Below, in pieces: positions 1 through 9,634 of a DNA stretch of 64,000 nt. The notes below the pieces were generated by a model, which was not told the DNA's origin, ran no database searches, and was given only the letters and a program-made list of their open reading frames with translations. The stretch comes from an uncultured beta proteobacterium (lineage in GTDB: Bacteria; Pseudomonadota; Gammaproteobacteria; Burkholderiales; Burkholderiaceae_C): NCBI GenBank assembly GCA_903853895.1, contig CAINUX010000130.1:1-64000 (forward strand). The letters run 5' to 3'. The position numbers were made by a program, and so were the translations under genes. The stretch's first letter is position 1. Each line of letters opens with the position of its first letter.

Positions 1-1291
1 GAATTCGGGCAAGCCCTCGGCTGAGGCGCTGGCAGCACTGGACCGCCATTGGCGCGCCCGCTACCTGCTGCTGGCTCCCCACCGCTTGGGGTTTTTTCTG
101 GCCATGGTGGTCCTCGTCGCGTCAGGCATCTGGTGGGCACTCGTGCAACTGGACCGCGTCAGCATCGCCGTGGTGTTGCCCTACGTCATTTCTCCCACCC
201 TGGTTCACGCCGCGGTGATGACGTTTGGCTTTGTTCCACTTTTCTTTTCAGGCTTTCTGTTCACCGCAGGTCCTAAGTGGCTGCGCGTTGAACCACTGGA
301 AGTCCGCCTGCTGCTGATGCCCTTGTTGATGCAGGCCATGGGCTGGCTCTTGTGGCTCATGGGTGTCCATACCCATATGCTGGTCGCATTGGGAGGCTTG
401 GCATTGGCATGGAGTGGCTTGGCTCGCGTAACCTGGCTCTTTTGGCGACTCGTCTGGCGCAGTCGTGAGGCGGACCGGTTGCATGCCTGCACGGTCGGCG
501 TGGCCTTTCTGGTGGGGTGCGCGAGTCTGGGCGGCCTGCTGGCCAATCTGGTAGTTGGGGCAACGGCCGTCGCACTGGCCTGCGTGCTGACCGGTCTGTG
601 GGGATTTGTGGTCGTAGTGTTTGTCACAGTGGCCCACCGCATGATTCCATTTTTTACGTCCAGTGTCATGCCATTCTTCACTGCCTGGCGTCCCTTTTGG
701 GCCTTGGACTTGATGCTGCTGGCAGCGGTCGTTGAGGTTGCCGCCGTGTGGGTCGAAATTGATGGCCCGCTGCATGGGCCTATGGCCCCGGTCTGGATGC
801 TGGCCCGCGGCGCGTTTGAATTGGGCTCTGGTTTTGTTTTGCTGTGGCTGGCTTCCGTCTGGGGCTTGTTGCAAAGCCTCAAAAATCGTTTGTTGGCCAT
901 GCTGCATATTGGATTTTTGTGGCTGGGTCTTGCGCTCGTGCTGGGAGGCGTTGCGCAACTACTGGGAGTCGTGCAGGGCACTGCCGTGTTGAGCTTGGGG
1001 TCGCTCCACGCCGTCACCATAGGCTGTCTGGCCTCGTTGATGCTAGCCATGGTGACCCGGGTGTCCTGCGGGCACAGTGGGCGTGCGCTGGTGGCTGACC
1101 GCACCGTCTGGTCTTTGTTTGTGTTGTTGCAGATCACTGCGCTGCTGCGCATTGCCGCCGCGGCCCAGAGTACCCTTGCCAGCTGGCTCTTGCTGCCCAC
1201 AGCGCTGGTGTGGGCAGCCACGATGGCGGTATGGGGTGTGCGGTTGGGGGGGTGGTATGGACGTGTTCGCACCGATGGGCGGGGTGGTTAA
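1..1291 (+). CDS. nnrS: NnrS family membrane protein (5' end outside window)
   Basis: The reading frame is open from the first bases of the window, so the start lies upstream; about 429 residues are visible. The visible part begins with a segment ending RYLLLAPHRLGFFLA, which resembles the start of the NnrS membrane core. About ten or more hydrophobic segments follow, with scattered His and Trp. NnrS proteins are polytopic haem/copper membrane proteins tied to nitric oxide stress and denitrification. The stop overlaps the longest possible reading of the next gene, so the two may be co-transcribed. The family call rests on the opening motif, the membrane topology and the length; the exact role is inferred. 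Confidence 0.8.
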   Translation, partial: NSGKPSAEALAALDRHWRARYLLLAPHRLGFFLAMVVLVASGIWWALVQLDRVSIAVVLPYVISPTLVHAAVMTFGFVPLFFSGFLFTAGPKWLRVEPLEVRLLLMPLLMQAMGWLLWLMGVHTHMLVALGGLALAWSGLARVTWLFWRLVWRSREADRLHACTVGVAFLVGCASLGGLLANLVVGATAVALACVLTGLWGFVVVVFVTVAHRMIPFFTSSVMPFFTAWRPFWALDLMLLAAVVEVAAVWVEIDGPLHGPMAPVWMLARGAFELGSGFVLLWLASVWGLLQSLKNRLLAMLHIGFLWLGLALVLGGVAQLLGVVQGTAVLSLGSLHAVTIGCLASLMLAMVTRVSCGHSGRALVADRTVWSLFVLLQITALLRIAAAAQSTLASWLLLPTALVWAATMAVWGVRLGGWYGRVRTDGRGG

Positions 1292-1307
1292 AGTGGACGC
1301 TGCCGCA

Positions 1308-1895
1308 ATGGATATGGACCTGGTCAACACAGTGGCCACATTGATGCAGACGCGCCAGACGATATTGCCCAAACGCTTGATGCCGCCTGGTCCTGATCCG
1401 ACACAAATGCGATTGATACTGGAAGCTGCCGCATCGGCTCCGGACCACGGGCAACTGTTGCCGTGGCGCTTTGTGGTGGTGCCCGATGCCGCACGCGATG
1501 CGTTGGCCAGGGTGTTTGGAGAGGCCCTTTCGGAGCGCGATCCGCTGGCCACGGCCGAACAGGTCTCGCAGGCGCGGGAAAAGGCCTACCGATCTCCATT
1601 CTTGATGCTGGTGGTGGTCGATGCCATGCGTGGAGATCCCGAGATCGATTTGCATGAACGCATTGTTTCGGCCGGCTGTGCTGTTCAGAACGTCTTGCTG
1701 ATGGCCACCGCATGGGGATATGGGTCTGCACTAACAAGTGGCAAGGCGTTGAAGTCAACTGTTTTGCGCACGTTGTTCAGTTTGGACGCCGGCGAACACG
1801 CCTTGTGTTTCCTCAGCATTGGTTCGGTACAGTCACGCAAAAAAACACCACTGCGCCCCGTTCATGATGACTTTGTCAGTGTGTTGCTTGGCTGA
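1308..1895 (+). CDS. nitroreductase family protein
   Basis: The 195-residue product has the pattern of small YdjA-like nitroreductases: an early TRQT segment that binds flavin phosphate, PGPDPTQMRLILEAA, then APDHGQLLPWRF, and a late segment with QNVLLMATAWGYGSAL before the C-terminus. It probably uses FMN and NAD(P)H to reduce nitro compounds, quinones or similar substrates in the cytosol. The frame is open further upstream, and ATG codons at 1257, 1275 and 1314 are alternatives. I chose 1308 because it leaves the usual short N-terminus; no strong ribosome-binding site decides it. The 3' end overlaps the convergent histidine kinase gene by 34 bp. Confidence 0.75.
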   Translation: MDMDLVNTVATLMQTRQTILPKRLMPPGPDPTQMRLILEAAASAPDHGQLLPWRFVVVPDAARDALARVFGEALSERDPLATAEQVSQAREKAYRSPFLMLVVVDAMRGDPEIDLHERIVSAGCAVQNVLLMATAWGYGSALTSGKALKSTVLRTLFSLDAGEHALCFLSIGSVQSRKKTPLRPVHDDFVSVLLG

Positions 1896-4800
1896 TCCAG
1901 TAGCGATTGGCAGTGGCGGGCCGCCTCGGAAAAGTCAAGCTGTACGATAGCGTGCGCCATCGGCGCAAACGCCGCTTCACAAGCGCTGCCATAGGTCTGC
2001 TGCATGCGGGCAAACACTTCTAGCGCTTCCATATTCGACGCGTCCAGCAGCTGGTGTAACGCATGCAAATCAGTGGCTCGTTGATGGGCGTCCCGCGTGC
2101 CCATTGCAGTCTTAACACCGTTCTCGCTGCTTTGCGTGACAGGCTGAGCATATTGCAGTAGCACCGGTTGCAGTGCGCGGGCGGCTGCGTCGATGGCGTG
2201 TTGCAATTGCTGTACGACGTCGGCACGAGCGCCGGGCGAAACACCGTCGCGCAGACGCTTCTCTAGTTCGATTGCCACCTGCGCCAGACGGCTGGCGCCT
2301 ACCGTGGCAGCGAGTCCTTTGAGTGTATGCATGGCGCGAACCGCCTCTACATGCTGGCCGGCTTCCAGGTGGGCGTTGAGCTGCTGCGGTACCTGCGCCA
2401 TGTCCTGTGCAAAGGCATGCAGCAGCGTTCCCAGTAGATCTGTGTCACCACCCAGGCGGTGCAGCGCCGCGTCGATATCCAGCTCAACCGCCTGCGTTTG
2501 CACCGACGGCGGTGTATCGGCGCGTTTGCTCACCATGCGGCCCGTATGGTTCAACAACAAGGCCACCAGGTGGTCCAGTTCGAATGGCTTGCCCACGTGG
2601 TCGTTCATGCCCGCGGCCAGACATGCTTCACGGTCCGAGGCCATCGCATTGGCCGTCATGGCGATCACGGGCAATGCATTCAGACCCAGCTCGCCGCGAA
2701 TCGTCCGTGTGGCGGTGTAGCCATCCATGACCGGCATCTGCACGTCCATCAGCACGGCATCAAATGCTGACGGTGCGCTAGCCACAGCGGCTACGCCCAA
2801 AGCGCCATTCTCGGCCAGCGTGACCTCCGCACCTTCCTGACGCAACAGGCCTTGGGCAACCAGCTGATTGATCTTGTTGTCTTCGACCACCAACAGGCGC
2901 ATGCCCAGCAACCGTTGGGGCTTTTCGATACTCCCGGTGCGATCCTCCCGTTGGTCCTCCACATAGGGTTGAACTTCGGCGGTCAACGCAAAACGAACTT
3001 CAAAATGGAAGGTGCTGCCCTTGCCCAGCGTGCTGTCGAGCTTGAGCTCACCGTCCATGAGATCCACCAGGCGCTTGGAGATGGATAGCCCCAGGCCCGT
3101 ACCCCCAAACCGGCGTGTGGTGTTGGACTCGGCCTGCGAGAAGCCGCTAAAGATGTGCGCCTGCTTGTCCGCAGCGATGCCGATGCCGCTGTCGCGCATG
3201 GCAAACCGGATCCGTGCGTGGTGGTCGTTTTTTTCAACCAGGGTTACTGCCAGCACCACTTCACCCTCGCTGGTGAACTTGATCGCGTTGCTCCCCAAAT
3301 TGATCAGCACCTGCTGCAGACGCATGTCGTCGCCCAACAAGCCCCGGGGTACATCAGCAGCCACGTCGAAGCGCAGCGCGATCTTCTTGTCTTCCAGGCT
3401 GGAAGAAAGGACCACATCCAGGTCATGCAGCATGCGGTCCAGATGGAAGGGGCGTGGGTCGAGCGTCATCTTGCCCGCTTCCACTTTGGAAAAATCGAGG
3501 ATGTCGTTGAGCAGGCCCAGCAGCGAGCGTGCAGCACCCTCGGTGTTGGATGCATAGCCCTTCTGGTAGGCGTCAAGCTTGGTGTTCTGCAGCAGTTTGA
3601 GCATGCCCAGGATGGCGTTCATCGGGGTGCGAATTTCATGGCTCATGTTGGCCAGAAATTCACTCTTGGCGCGGCTCGCGGCCTCGGCCGCCTCTTGCGA
3701 TTTCTTAAGCTCGGTGATATCAACCCTGAAGCCAACGGTTTGCCCGAGATTGGTTTTGCGCTCCACAATGCGCAGCCATCGGCCGTCGTTGAGTTTTTGC
3801 TCAACCCGTATGTTGCCTATGCGGTGGGCCTCCATGCGTTCGGCGACCCATGCGTCGACCCGACCCGTGGCATCAGGGTACTGGCCGCGCTCCGCTCCAA
3901 AACGGAGAATCTCTTCAAACGTCTTGCCCGGGACAATCACTTCAGCGGACGCGTTGTACATGTTTCGGTACTTTTCATTGCAAAACTGAAGGCGGTCGCT
4001 TGCGTCGTAGACTACAAAGGCCTCGTCGATAGCCTCCAGCGCAGCGACCATCATGGTCTGTGTCGCATCTCGTGCCACCTCCGCCAGCAGCAGTTCGCTG
4101 GCACTTTCACGCTGGGCATTCAGGGAGAGCAGGTGGTTGTTGTAGCCCTCGACCAGCTGGCCGATTTCGTCATGTGTCCTGGGTGTCGGCAGTGGCGCGT
4201 GGTTTTCCGCAGGTGCCCGACTGAGGCGCTTGAAACCTGCTGAGACGGCCCGAATCGGTGCCACGACCGTGCGCGCAAATCGCCACGTCATCGCCAGCAC
4301 CCCGAGCAGCCCAAGTGCCAGCAACGCAATCGTTGCCAGTGTCAGTTGGTCGACCCGGCCAGTCACCAACTGGCGCGGGGTAATCATGACGAGGTAGCCT
4401 TGCTCGGGGTTGCTGGTATGGATATCCAGCAGAGCCTCCTGGCCATCAAGCGTGAGTTGCTGTGTCTCCCTGTGCCGCCGGATCAGGTCCATCAGGGCCG
4501 GTACGACGGGTTGCCCGACCTGCTGCGGATCGGAATGCAACGCGACAGTTCCTTGCGGGTCGATTTGCATCAGACGCTGCCCGGTCGGTAACGGCACCCG
4601 TCGCAAATACTCCTGCATGATGTCGTCAGTCAGACTGATCACAAGCACACCGACCGCATCAGACTGGCCTGACCGTGGCGAGAAGTGTCGTATGGCGCGC
4701 ACGACGCTGGTCACTTTGGGGTAACGTGAGCTGCTGTTGATGTTGTTTCCCATGCCGCGCCACAGTGTGGGTGACTTGGCATCGGTGGCCATTTGTAGCA

Positions 4801-5236
4801 GTGCATGTGCTGCCTGGGGCGCGACGGTGCTGGAGCTGAGTGTCTCGCCCACATGGAAATGCGCTCCGCCAACCGAAAAAAGGTCGAGAGATACCAGTCC
4901 CTTGACGCGCACATAGCTGTTGAGCGTGTACCCGATCTGGGCACGCACATTGAGTGCGTCATAGCCGCTACTGGACGCATCGTCGGCGTTGCGCAGTGCG
5001 CCACCAATGGCCTCATTGCCGGCGATGTTGGTGGCCAGGTCTTCAATCTGATCGTGGTAGAGCGAAAGGTAGGAAGCGAAACCACCCAGTGCACGAATGT
5101 TCTCTTCTTGGGCCTGCTGTAGAACGACGCGTTTGGCAATCTCCAGTGCACTGAATCCCAGTATGGTCAACGGGACAATACCCGCCACGAGCAGGTAGCC
5201 CAGCAGCTTGACGGTTATGTTGAAGCGCAGGTTCAC
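1862..5236 (-). CDS. hybrid sensor histidine kinase (sensor-HAMP-PAS-HisKA-HATPase-REC-Hpt)
   Basis: The 1124-residue protein starts with GTG. It has a membrane segment near 11-30, a roughly 270-residue periplasmic sensor, a second membrane segment near 298-318, HAMP (about 320-375), a PAS-like region (about 395-510), HisKA with His533 in SHEIRTPMN, and HATPase with [21 protein letters not shown] receiver domain follows with Asp831 in [11 protein letters not shown] and Lys883, then an Hpt domain with His970 in HTLKGLA. All four phosphorelay residues appear intact. Its last 80 residues have no motif I recognise. Only 21 bp separate it from the upstream gene for a sugar-binding lipoprotein, which may feed it ligand information as LuxP does for LuxQ. 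No partner response regulator lies next to it. Confidence 0.9.
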   Translation of the reverse strand: MNLRFNITVKLLGYLLVAGIVPLTILGFSALEIAKRVVLQQAQEENIRALGGFASYLSLYHDQIEDLATNIAGNEAIGGALRNADDASSSGYDALNVRAQIGYTLNSYVRVKGLVSLDLFSVGGAHFHVGETLSSSTVAPQAAHALLQMATDAKSPTLWRGMGNNINSSSRYPKVTSVVRAIRHFSPRSGQSDAVGVLVISLTDDIMQEYLRRVPLPTGQRLMQIDPQGTVALHSDPQQVGQPVVPALMDLIRRHRETQQLTLDGQEALLDIHTSNPEQGYLVMITPRQLVTGRVDQLTLATIALLALGLLGVLAMTWRFARTVVAPIRAVSAGFKRLSRAPAENHAPLPTPRTHDEIGQLVEGYNNHLLSLNAQRESASELLLAEVARDATQTMMVAALEAIDEAFVVYDASDRLQFCNEKYRNMYNASAEVIVPGKTFEEILRFGAERGQYPDATGRVDAWVAERMEAHRIGNIRVEQKLNDGRWLRIVERKTNLGQTVGFRVDITELKKSQEAAEAASRAKSEFLANMSHEIRTPMNAILGMLKLLQNTKLDAYQKGYASNTEGAARSLLGLLNDILDFSKVEAGKMTLDPRPFHLDRMLHDLDVVLSSSLEDKKIALRFDVAADVPRGLLGDDMRLQQVLINLGSNAIKFTSEGEVVLAVTLVEKNDHHARIRFAMRDSGIGIAADKQAHIFSGFSQAESNTTRRFGGTGLGLSISKRLVDLMDGELKLDSTLGKGSTFHFEVRFALTAEVQPYVEDQREDRTGSIEKPQRLLGMRLLVVEDNKINQLVAQGLLRQEGAEVTLAENGALGVAAVASAPSAFDAVLMDVQMPVMDGYTATRTIRGELGLNALPVIAMTANAMASDREACLAAGMNDHVGKPFELDHLVALLLNHTGRMVSKRADTPPSVQTQAVELDIDAALHRLGGDTDLLGTLLHAFAQDMAQVPQQLNAHLEAGQHVEAVRAMHTLKGLAATVGASRLAQVAIELEKRLRDGVSPGARADVVQQLQHAIDAAARALQPVLLQYAQPVTQSSENGVKTAMGTRDAHQRATDLHALHQLLDASNMEALEVFARMQQTYGSACEAAFAPMAHAIVQLDFSEAARHCQSLLDQPSNTLTKSS

Positions 5237-5257
5237 AACACCGCGGCAGTTGCTTGT

Positions 5258-6241
5258 TTACTTCAGATCGGCCGCGGTCACCAGACGGGTGTCAATCAAT
5301 GTCAGGGCAGGCGCATTTGCTCCTTTGATCAATTGCAGCGCCATCGCCACGCCCTGGTAACCCTGTTCCGCGGCTTGCTGGTCAACCGTGGCTGCCATGC
5401 GACCCGCTTTGATTTCTGCCGTGGCTTCGGCCAGCGCGTCATAGCCGACCACGCTAACCTTGGTCTTGCCCGATTCCTGCAAGTACTTGACGGCTCCAAT
5501 CGCCATCATGTCATTGGCGGCGAAGAGCAAAAGGACGTCGGGGTGCTTCGTAAACAAGGTCTTGGTGACGGCATACGCCTCGTCGATTTTCCAATTGGCA
5601 GTTTCGGACGCCACCAATTTGATCTGTTTGTTCTCAGCCATTGCGCGCTTGGCGCCTTCCATGCGTTGGCGGGCGTTGTCCGCGCTGCGCATGCCCTCCA
5701 GGATGGCAGCCTGGGTGGGCTTGCTCGCTGTATCGGCCAGAAATTTACCGGCCTTATAGGCACCTGCATCGTTGTCGACGCCAATAAAGGGAATTTCGCC
5801 CACTGCTGCTTGCTTCAGCGCATCGGGATCCAGGCGGTTGTCAATGTTGACCACCTTGATGCCGGCTTCGGCAGCTTTCTTTAGTGCAGGTATCAGGCTT
5901 TGGGAGTCGCCAGGTGCGATGACGATGGCATCGACCTTGGCTGCAATCAGGTCGTTGACCAGCTGGATCTGCTGCTCAATGGACGTCTCCTGTGCCGCCG
6001 TTTTGACGATCAAGGTAATGCCCAATTCCTTTTCGGCCCGGCGTGCACCCTTTTCCATTTCAATGAAAAATGGATTGGTCAGTGTCTTCATGACCAGTCC
6101 AATCTGGCGCGAAGGTGGGGCCGCGGGGGCGGGCGCAGAAGCCGGCACGGCAACCGTTGTGACACTGGGGCCGCTGGACTGGCCACAGGCCAACAATCCC
6201 AAACCCAGCATTGCGCAAGAGAACAAGGGGAAGAGCTTCAT
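5258..6241 (-). CDS. RbsB-like sugar-binding lipoprotein without transporter partners
   Basis: The 327-residue product is a type I periplasmic binding protein of the ribose/galactose class. The signal ends in a lipobox, LLAC, with Cys19 as the lipidation site, followed by a Pro/Ala-rich tether to about residue 44. The binding fold shows IGLVMKTLTNPFF, DAIVIAPGDSQSL, VNIDNR and LFAANDMMAIGA, all typical of this class. No permease or ATPase gene is adjacent; the only gene in the unit is the hybrid histidine kinase 21 bp downstream. I infer that it senses a sugar-like ligand for the kinase. It could also serve a transporter encoded elsewhere. Confidence 0.85.
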   Translation of the reverse strand: MKLFPLFSCAMLGLGLLACGQSSGPSVTTVAVPASAPAPAAPPSRQIGLVMKTLTNPFFIEMEKGARRAEKELGITLIVKTAAQETSIEQQIQLVNDLIAAKVDAIVIAPGDSQSLIPALKKAAEAGIKVVNIDNRLDPDALKQAAVGEIPFIGVDNDAGAYKAGKFLADTASKPTQAAILEGMRSADNARQRMEGAKRAMAENKQIKLVASETANWKIDEAYAVTKTLFTKHPDVLLLFAANDMMAIGAVKYLQESGKTKVSVVGYDALAEATAEIKAGRMAATVDQQAAEQGYQGVAMALQLIKGANAPALTLIDTRLVTAADLK

Positions 6242-6336
6242 GGACTACTCCTATGCATTGACGGTTGATCCGGACGCCACCATCGTAGCGCATGCGCACC
6301 AGCGTCTGTCATGGGAGCCGTGTTCCAATAGTCGCA

Positions 6337-7569
6337 ATGAACCCCGATGCACACAAATTATGGCTCGCCCCGCAATGGGCATTTGCCATTCTGCTGGCAC
6401 TGCTGGGCATGCTGGGGCCGTTTTCAATCGACACGTATCTGCCGGCTTTTGCCGACATCGCACAGTCGCTGGATGCCACGCCGGTGCAGATGCAGCAAAC
6501 CCTGTCAGCCTACCTGTTTGGCTTTGCCTTTATGAGCCTGTTCCATGGCGCCATTTCCGACAGCTTTGGCCGTCGACCCGTGGTGTTGTGGGGGCTGGCC
6601 GCCTTTACCGTGGCCTCTGCCGGTTGTGCCCTGTCCCAAAATATTGGGCATTTGATTTTCTTCAGGGCCATGCAGGGGCTGTCTACCGGCGCCGGCATTG
6701 TGGTGTCGAGGGCCGTGATCCGCGACATGTTTGCGCCTTCTCAGGCGCAAAAAGTCATGAGCCAGGTCACCATTTTCTTTGGTGTGGCACCAGCCATTGC
6801 GCCCATGGTGGGGGGCTGGATGCTGGTCCACGTCAGCTGGCACGGCATCTTCTGGTTCTTGACGGGTGTAGGCGTGGTTTTGTGGATTGCCATTTTTCGG
6901 TTGCTGCCTGAAACGCTGCACATCACCCAGCGCCAGCATTTTCATCCCAGAAACCTGATGGCGGGCTACTGGCAGCTGAGCTCCGACCCCCGCTTCTTTC
7001 TGCTCGCCCTGGCCAGCGGCATCCCCTTCAACGGCATGTTCCTGTACATCCTGAGTGCACCTGTTTTTCTGGGGGAGCATCTGCAACTGGTACCGCAGCA
7101 GTTTTTCTGGTGTTTTTTGATCACCATTGGCGGCATCATGGGAGGGGCATTGGTGAGTGGCCGCATGGCTGGGAAGATTCCACCCAAACGCCAGATCCGG
7201 ATTGGCTTGACCATCATGCTGGTCATTGCGCTGGTCAACCTGGCGGCCAACCTGGCGTTCAAGGCGCACGTCAGTTGGGCGTTGCTTCCGTTGGGGATCT
7301 TTTCATTCGGTTGGGCGATGATGGTGCCCGCCGTCACCCTGCTGGTGCTGGATCTGCATCCCGAACGTCGCGGCATGGCGTCTAGCTTGCAGATGTTTGT
7401 GGGCTCCAGCGCGAATGGAATCGTGGCGGGAGTGATCTCGCCATTGGTGATGCACTCCACGGTTGCACTGGCCACGGCGTCGTTGGCCATGTTGGGCCTG
7501 GGGCTGCTGTCGTGGACCTACATTCGCTACCGTTGGCCTGAAATTGGACTTAACATTAGTCATGGATAA
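6337..7569 (+). CDS. Bcr/CflA family MFS drug-efflux transporter
   Basis: The 410-residue membrane protein has about twelve hydrophobic segments. The first contains SIDTYLPAF, a Bcr/CflA hallmark, and GRRPVVLWG in the first cytoplasmic loop matches the MFS loop 2-3 motif. The family exports drugs, sulfonamides or metabolites by proton antiport across the inner membrane. A longer frame starts at 6292, but the ATG at 6337 gives the normal N-terminus (MNPDAHKLWLAPQW); neither start has a good ribosome-binding site. The 3' end overlaps the start of the diguanylate cyclase gene by 8 bp, which suggests translational coupling. The substrate is unknown. Confidence 0.85.
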   Translation: MNPDAHKLWLAPQWAFAILLALLGMLGPFSIDTYLPAFADIAQSLDATPVQMQQTLSAYLFGFAFMSLFHGAISDSFGRRPVVLWGLAAFTVASAGCALSQNIGHLIFFRAMQGLSTGAGIVVSRAVIRDMFAPSQAQKVMSQVTIFFGVAPAIAPMVGGWMLVHVSWHGIFWFLTGVGVVLWIAIFRLLPETLHITQRQHFHPRNLMAGYWQLSSDPRFFLLALASGIPFNGMFLYILSAPVFLGEHLQLVPQQFFWCFLITIGGIMGGALVSGRMAGKIPPKRQIRIGLTIMLVIALVNLAANLAFKAHVSWALLPLGIFSFGWAMMVPAVTLLVLDLHPERRGMASSLQMFVGSSANGIVAGVISPLVMHSTVALATASLAMLGLGLLSWTYIRYRWPEIGLNISHG

Positions 7570-9634
7570 AGTGACTGGGCTGACCGTTGGTATTCTTTCG
7601 GTGCTTCTCGCACTGCACGGTGCTGCTGTTGCCCAGCCGGACGCCATGGAGCGCATTGATGCGATCCAGATACTGTCCGAAAAAGACAACCAGCAAGCGC
7701 TGAATCAGCTACAGGCCATGGAGCCCGCACTGGGCCCGACCACGCCCTATGCTGTGCGCCGTGAGTACCTCAACGCGCTGATGACCGTGCAGGTCGATGC
7801 CGCCAAAATGGAAGCTGCCGAGGGGACCGTTGCAACGTTGTTGAAGTTGGCTCAGGAGAACAAAGACGGTATCGGCGTGGTGTTGGCCACCAGCAAAGCG
7901 GCCTCCATCATGGCCTTGTCGGGGAAGACGGATGCGGCCATTACTCAACTCATTGCCATTGAGGCCACAGCCCTGAAGACAGCCGACGCACACGCCTTGT
8001 GGCGCTTTTATTCGACATTTGGCAGTGCACAGCTAACGGTGGGTCGTTTCGAAACCGCACTTGAAAGCACGCTCAAGAGTCTGCAATACTCCAAGGAGCG
8101 CCCTAGTCACGCCAAGACCTCGCACCTGACATCGCTCAACCTCTTGGGCAATGTCTATATGGCGATGACCAACTGGGACAAGGCCCTGCAAGTCATTGAG
8201 GAAGGCCTGACCCTTGCGGATGCGGTTGGCTCCAGCAAGCTCAAGGGCACGCTCCACCTGAACCAGGGGGCCTCCTTTGCCAGCCTGGGGCGCGCCAAGG
8301 AGTCTGTGGCCGCCTATGAAAAAGCACTGCTTATTGGACGGGAGTCCGGGTTGGTCGGCCTGCAGGGTACAGCGCTCAACAACATTGGTGACAGTTACCT
8401 GATCAGCAAAGACTACCCCAAGGCCGAACTATTCGCTCGCCAGGCCATGGCCAAATTCAGGGAGGCAGGTGAACTTGGCGGCGTGGCGACGGCCCAGAGC
8501 AATATCGGATTTGCTTTGATGGGGCAGGGCAAAATACGCGAAGGCGATGCTGAAGTTCGCGCTGCCATCCGGTTCAGCCAGGATTCCGGTGCCAAGACCG
8601 ACCAGGAGGCCATTCTGGGCGAGCTGGGTCGCATGTACGAGCAGGTCGGGCTCTACCGCGAGGCGGTTGCCACCATCCGTGAGCAGCAGGCCTTGACGGC
8701 GCAGTTGTTCCGTGCGGACCGTGAAAAGTCCGTAGCCACTTTGCAGGCGCAGTTTGACGCTGTGCAGCGCCAAAAGCAGATTGAGTTGCTGGCCCGTGAA
8801 AACAGCCTGAAGGATGCTGAAATCAGCAACCAGCGCCTGCAGCAAATCATCACCCTGCTGGGGGCCGTCGTGACGGTGATGGCGGGTATTTTTGTATTCT
8901 TGCTGTACCGGCGTGTGCGCAAGACCAACCTGAAACTGCGCGAGGCCAACAAGCAGCTGGAGTTTCACGCGGTGCGCGATCCGTTGACCGGCTTGTACAA
9001 CCGCCGGTCGTTCTTCGATTTGATGAATGGCCGCACCAGCAACCCCAATGATGGCCGCCGCGAGGAAGATAACCCCGATGGCTTGATGATCCTGGACATT
9101 GACCACTTCAAGAACATCAACGACACCCTGGGCCATGCCGGTGGCGACGCGGTGTTGGTCGAGATTTCCAAACGCTTGCGCGCCACGGTGCGTGACACCG
9201 ACATGGTGATGCGCTGGGGTGGTGAGGAGTTTTTGATTTTTTCGCCCCGCGCCAATGCTGCGCATTTGAAGAACCTGGCGCAGAGGGTGCTCCATGCTAT
9301 CGGTGCCACACCGATTGCGGTGGGTGACAAGATGATGCCCATTACGGTGACGGGCGGCTTCCTGTCACTGCCGTTCTCGGGTCTGTCAGAGGTCGACTGC
9401 AATTGGGAAAAAGCCATGCAGATTGCCGACATGGCGTTGTACCTGGGCAAGGTCAATGGGCGCAACCGGGCCTATGGCCTGAACCGCTTGTTGGCACCGG
9501 TCGAGCAGGTAATGCCGGTGCTGGAGCATGACATTACTGCCGCACTGAAGGCCGGCATGGTGGAGCTGGTCGAGGTCATTGGCCCCGTGACGGACGCGCA
9601 AACTCTGGTGCCACCTTTGGAAAGTGCAGGATAA
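7562..9634 (+). CDS. TPR-repeat diguanylate cyclase (GGDEF)
   Basis: The 690-residue product has a signal peptide (1-24) and a periplasmic array of tetratricopeptide-like repeats (about 80-380; for example LHLNQGASFASLGRAKES and ALNNIGDSYLISKDYPKAE). A coiled coil (about 380-428), one membrane span (429-449) and a C-terminal GGDEF domain follow. The active site reads GGEEF (553-557) and the inhibitory-site motif RDTD (544-547) lies five residues before it, so both catalysis and product feedback look intact. It should make cyclic di-GMP in response to a periplasmic protein or peptide signal. I chose the ATG at 7562 because it gives the signal peptide; the frame continues upstream inside the MFS gene. 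The 3' end overlaps a convergent kinase gene by 59 bp. Confidence 0.9.
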   Translation: MDKVTGLTVGILSVLLALHGAAVAQPDAMERIDAIQILSEKDNQQALNQLQAMEPALGPTTPYAVRREYLNALMTVQVDAAKMEAAEGTVATLLKLAQENKDGIGVVLATSKAASIMALSGKTDAAITQLIAIEATALKTADAHALWRFYSTFGSAQLTVGRFETALESTLKSLQYSKERPSHAKTSHLTSLNLLGNVYMAMTNWDKALQVIEEGLTLADAVGSSKLKGTLHLNQGASFASLGRAKESVAAYEKALLIGRESGLVGLQGTALNNIGDSYLISKDYPKAELFARQAMAKFREAGELGGVATAQSNIGFALMGQGKIREGDAEVRAAIRFSQDSGAKTDQEAILGELGRMYEQVGLYREAVATIREQQALTAQLFRADREKSVATLQAQFDAVQRQKQIELLARENSLKDAEISNQRLQQIITLLGAVVTVMAGIFVFLLYRRVRKTNLKLREANKQLEFHAVRDPLTGLYNRRSFFDLMNGRTSNPNDGRREEDNPDGLMILDIDHFKNINDTLGHAGGDAVLVEISKRLRATVRDTDMVMRWGGEEFLIFSPRANAAHLKNLAQRVLHAIGATPIAVGDKMMPITVTGGFLSLPFSGLSEVDCNWEKAMQIADMALYLGKVNGRNRAYGLNRLLAPVEQVMPVLEHDITAALKAGMVELVEVIGPVTDAQTLVPPLESAG

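Noticed and set aside
205-1272. 355-codon open frame on the minus strand opposite nnrS
   Set aside because: The translation is rich in Ser, Thr, Arg and Pro with no recognisable domain; nnrS explains the region.
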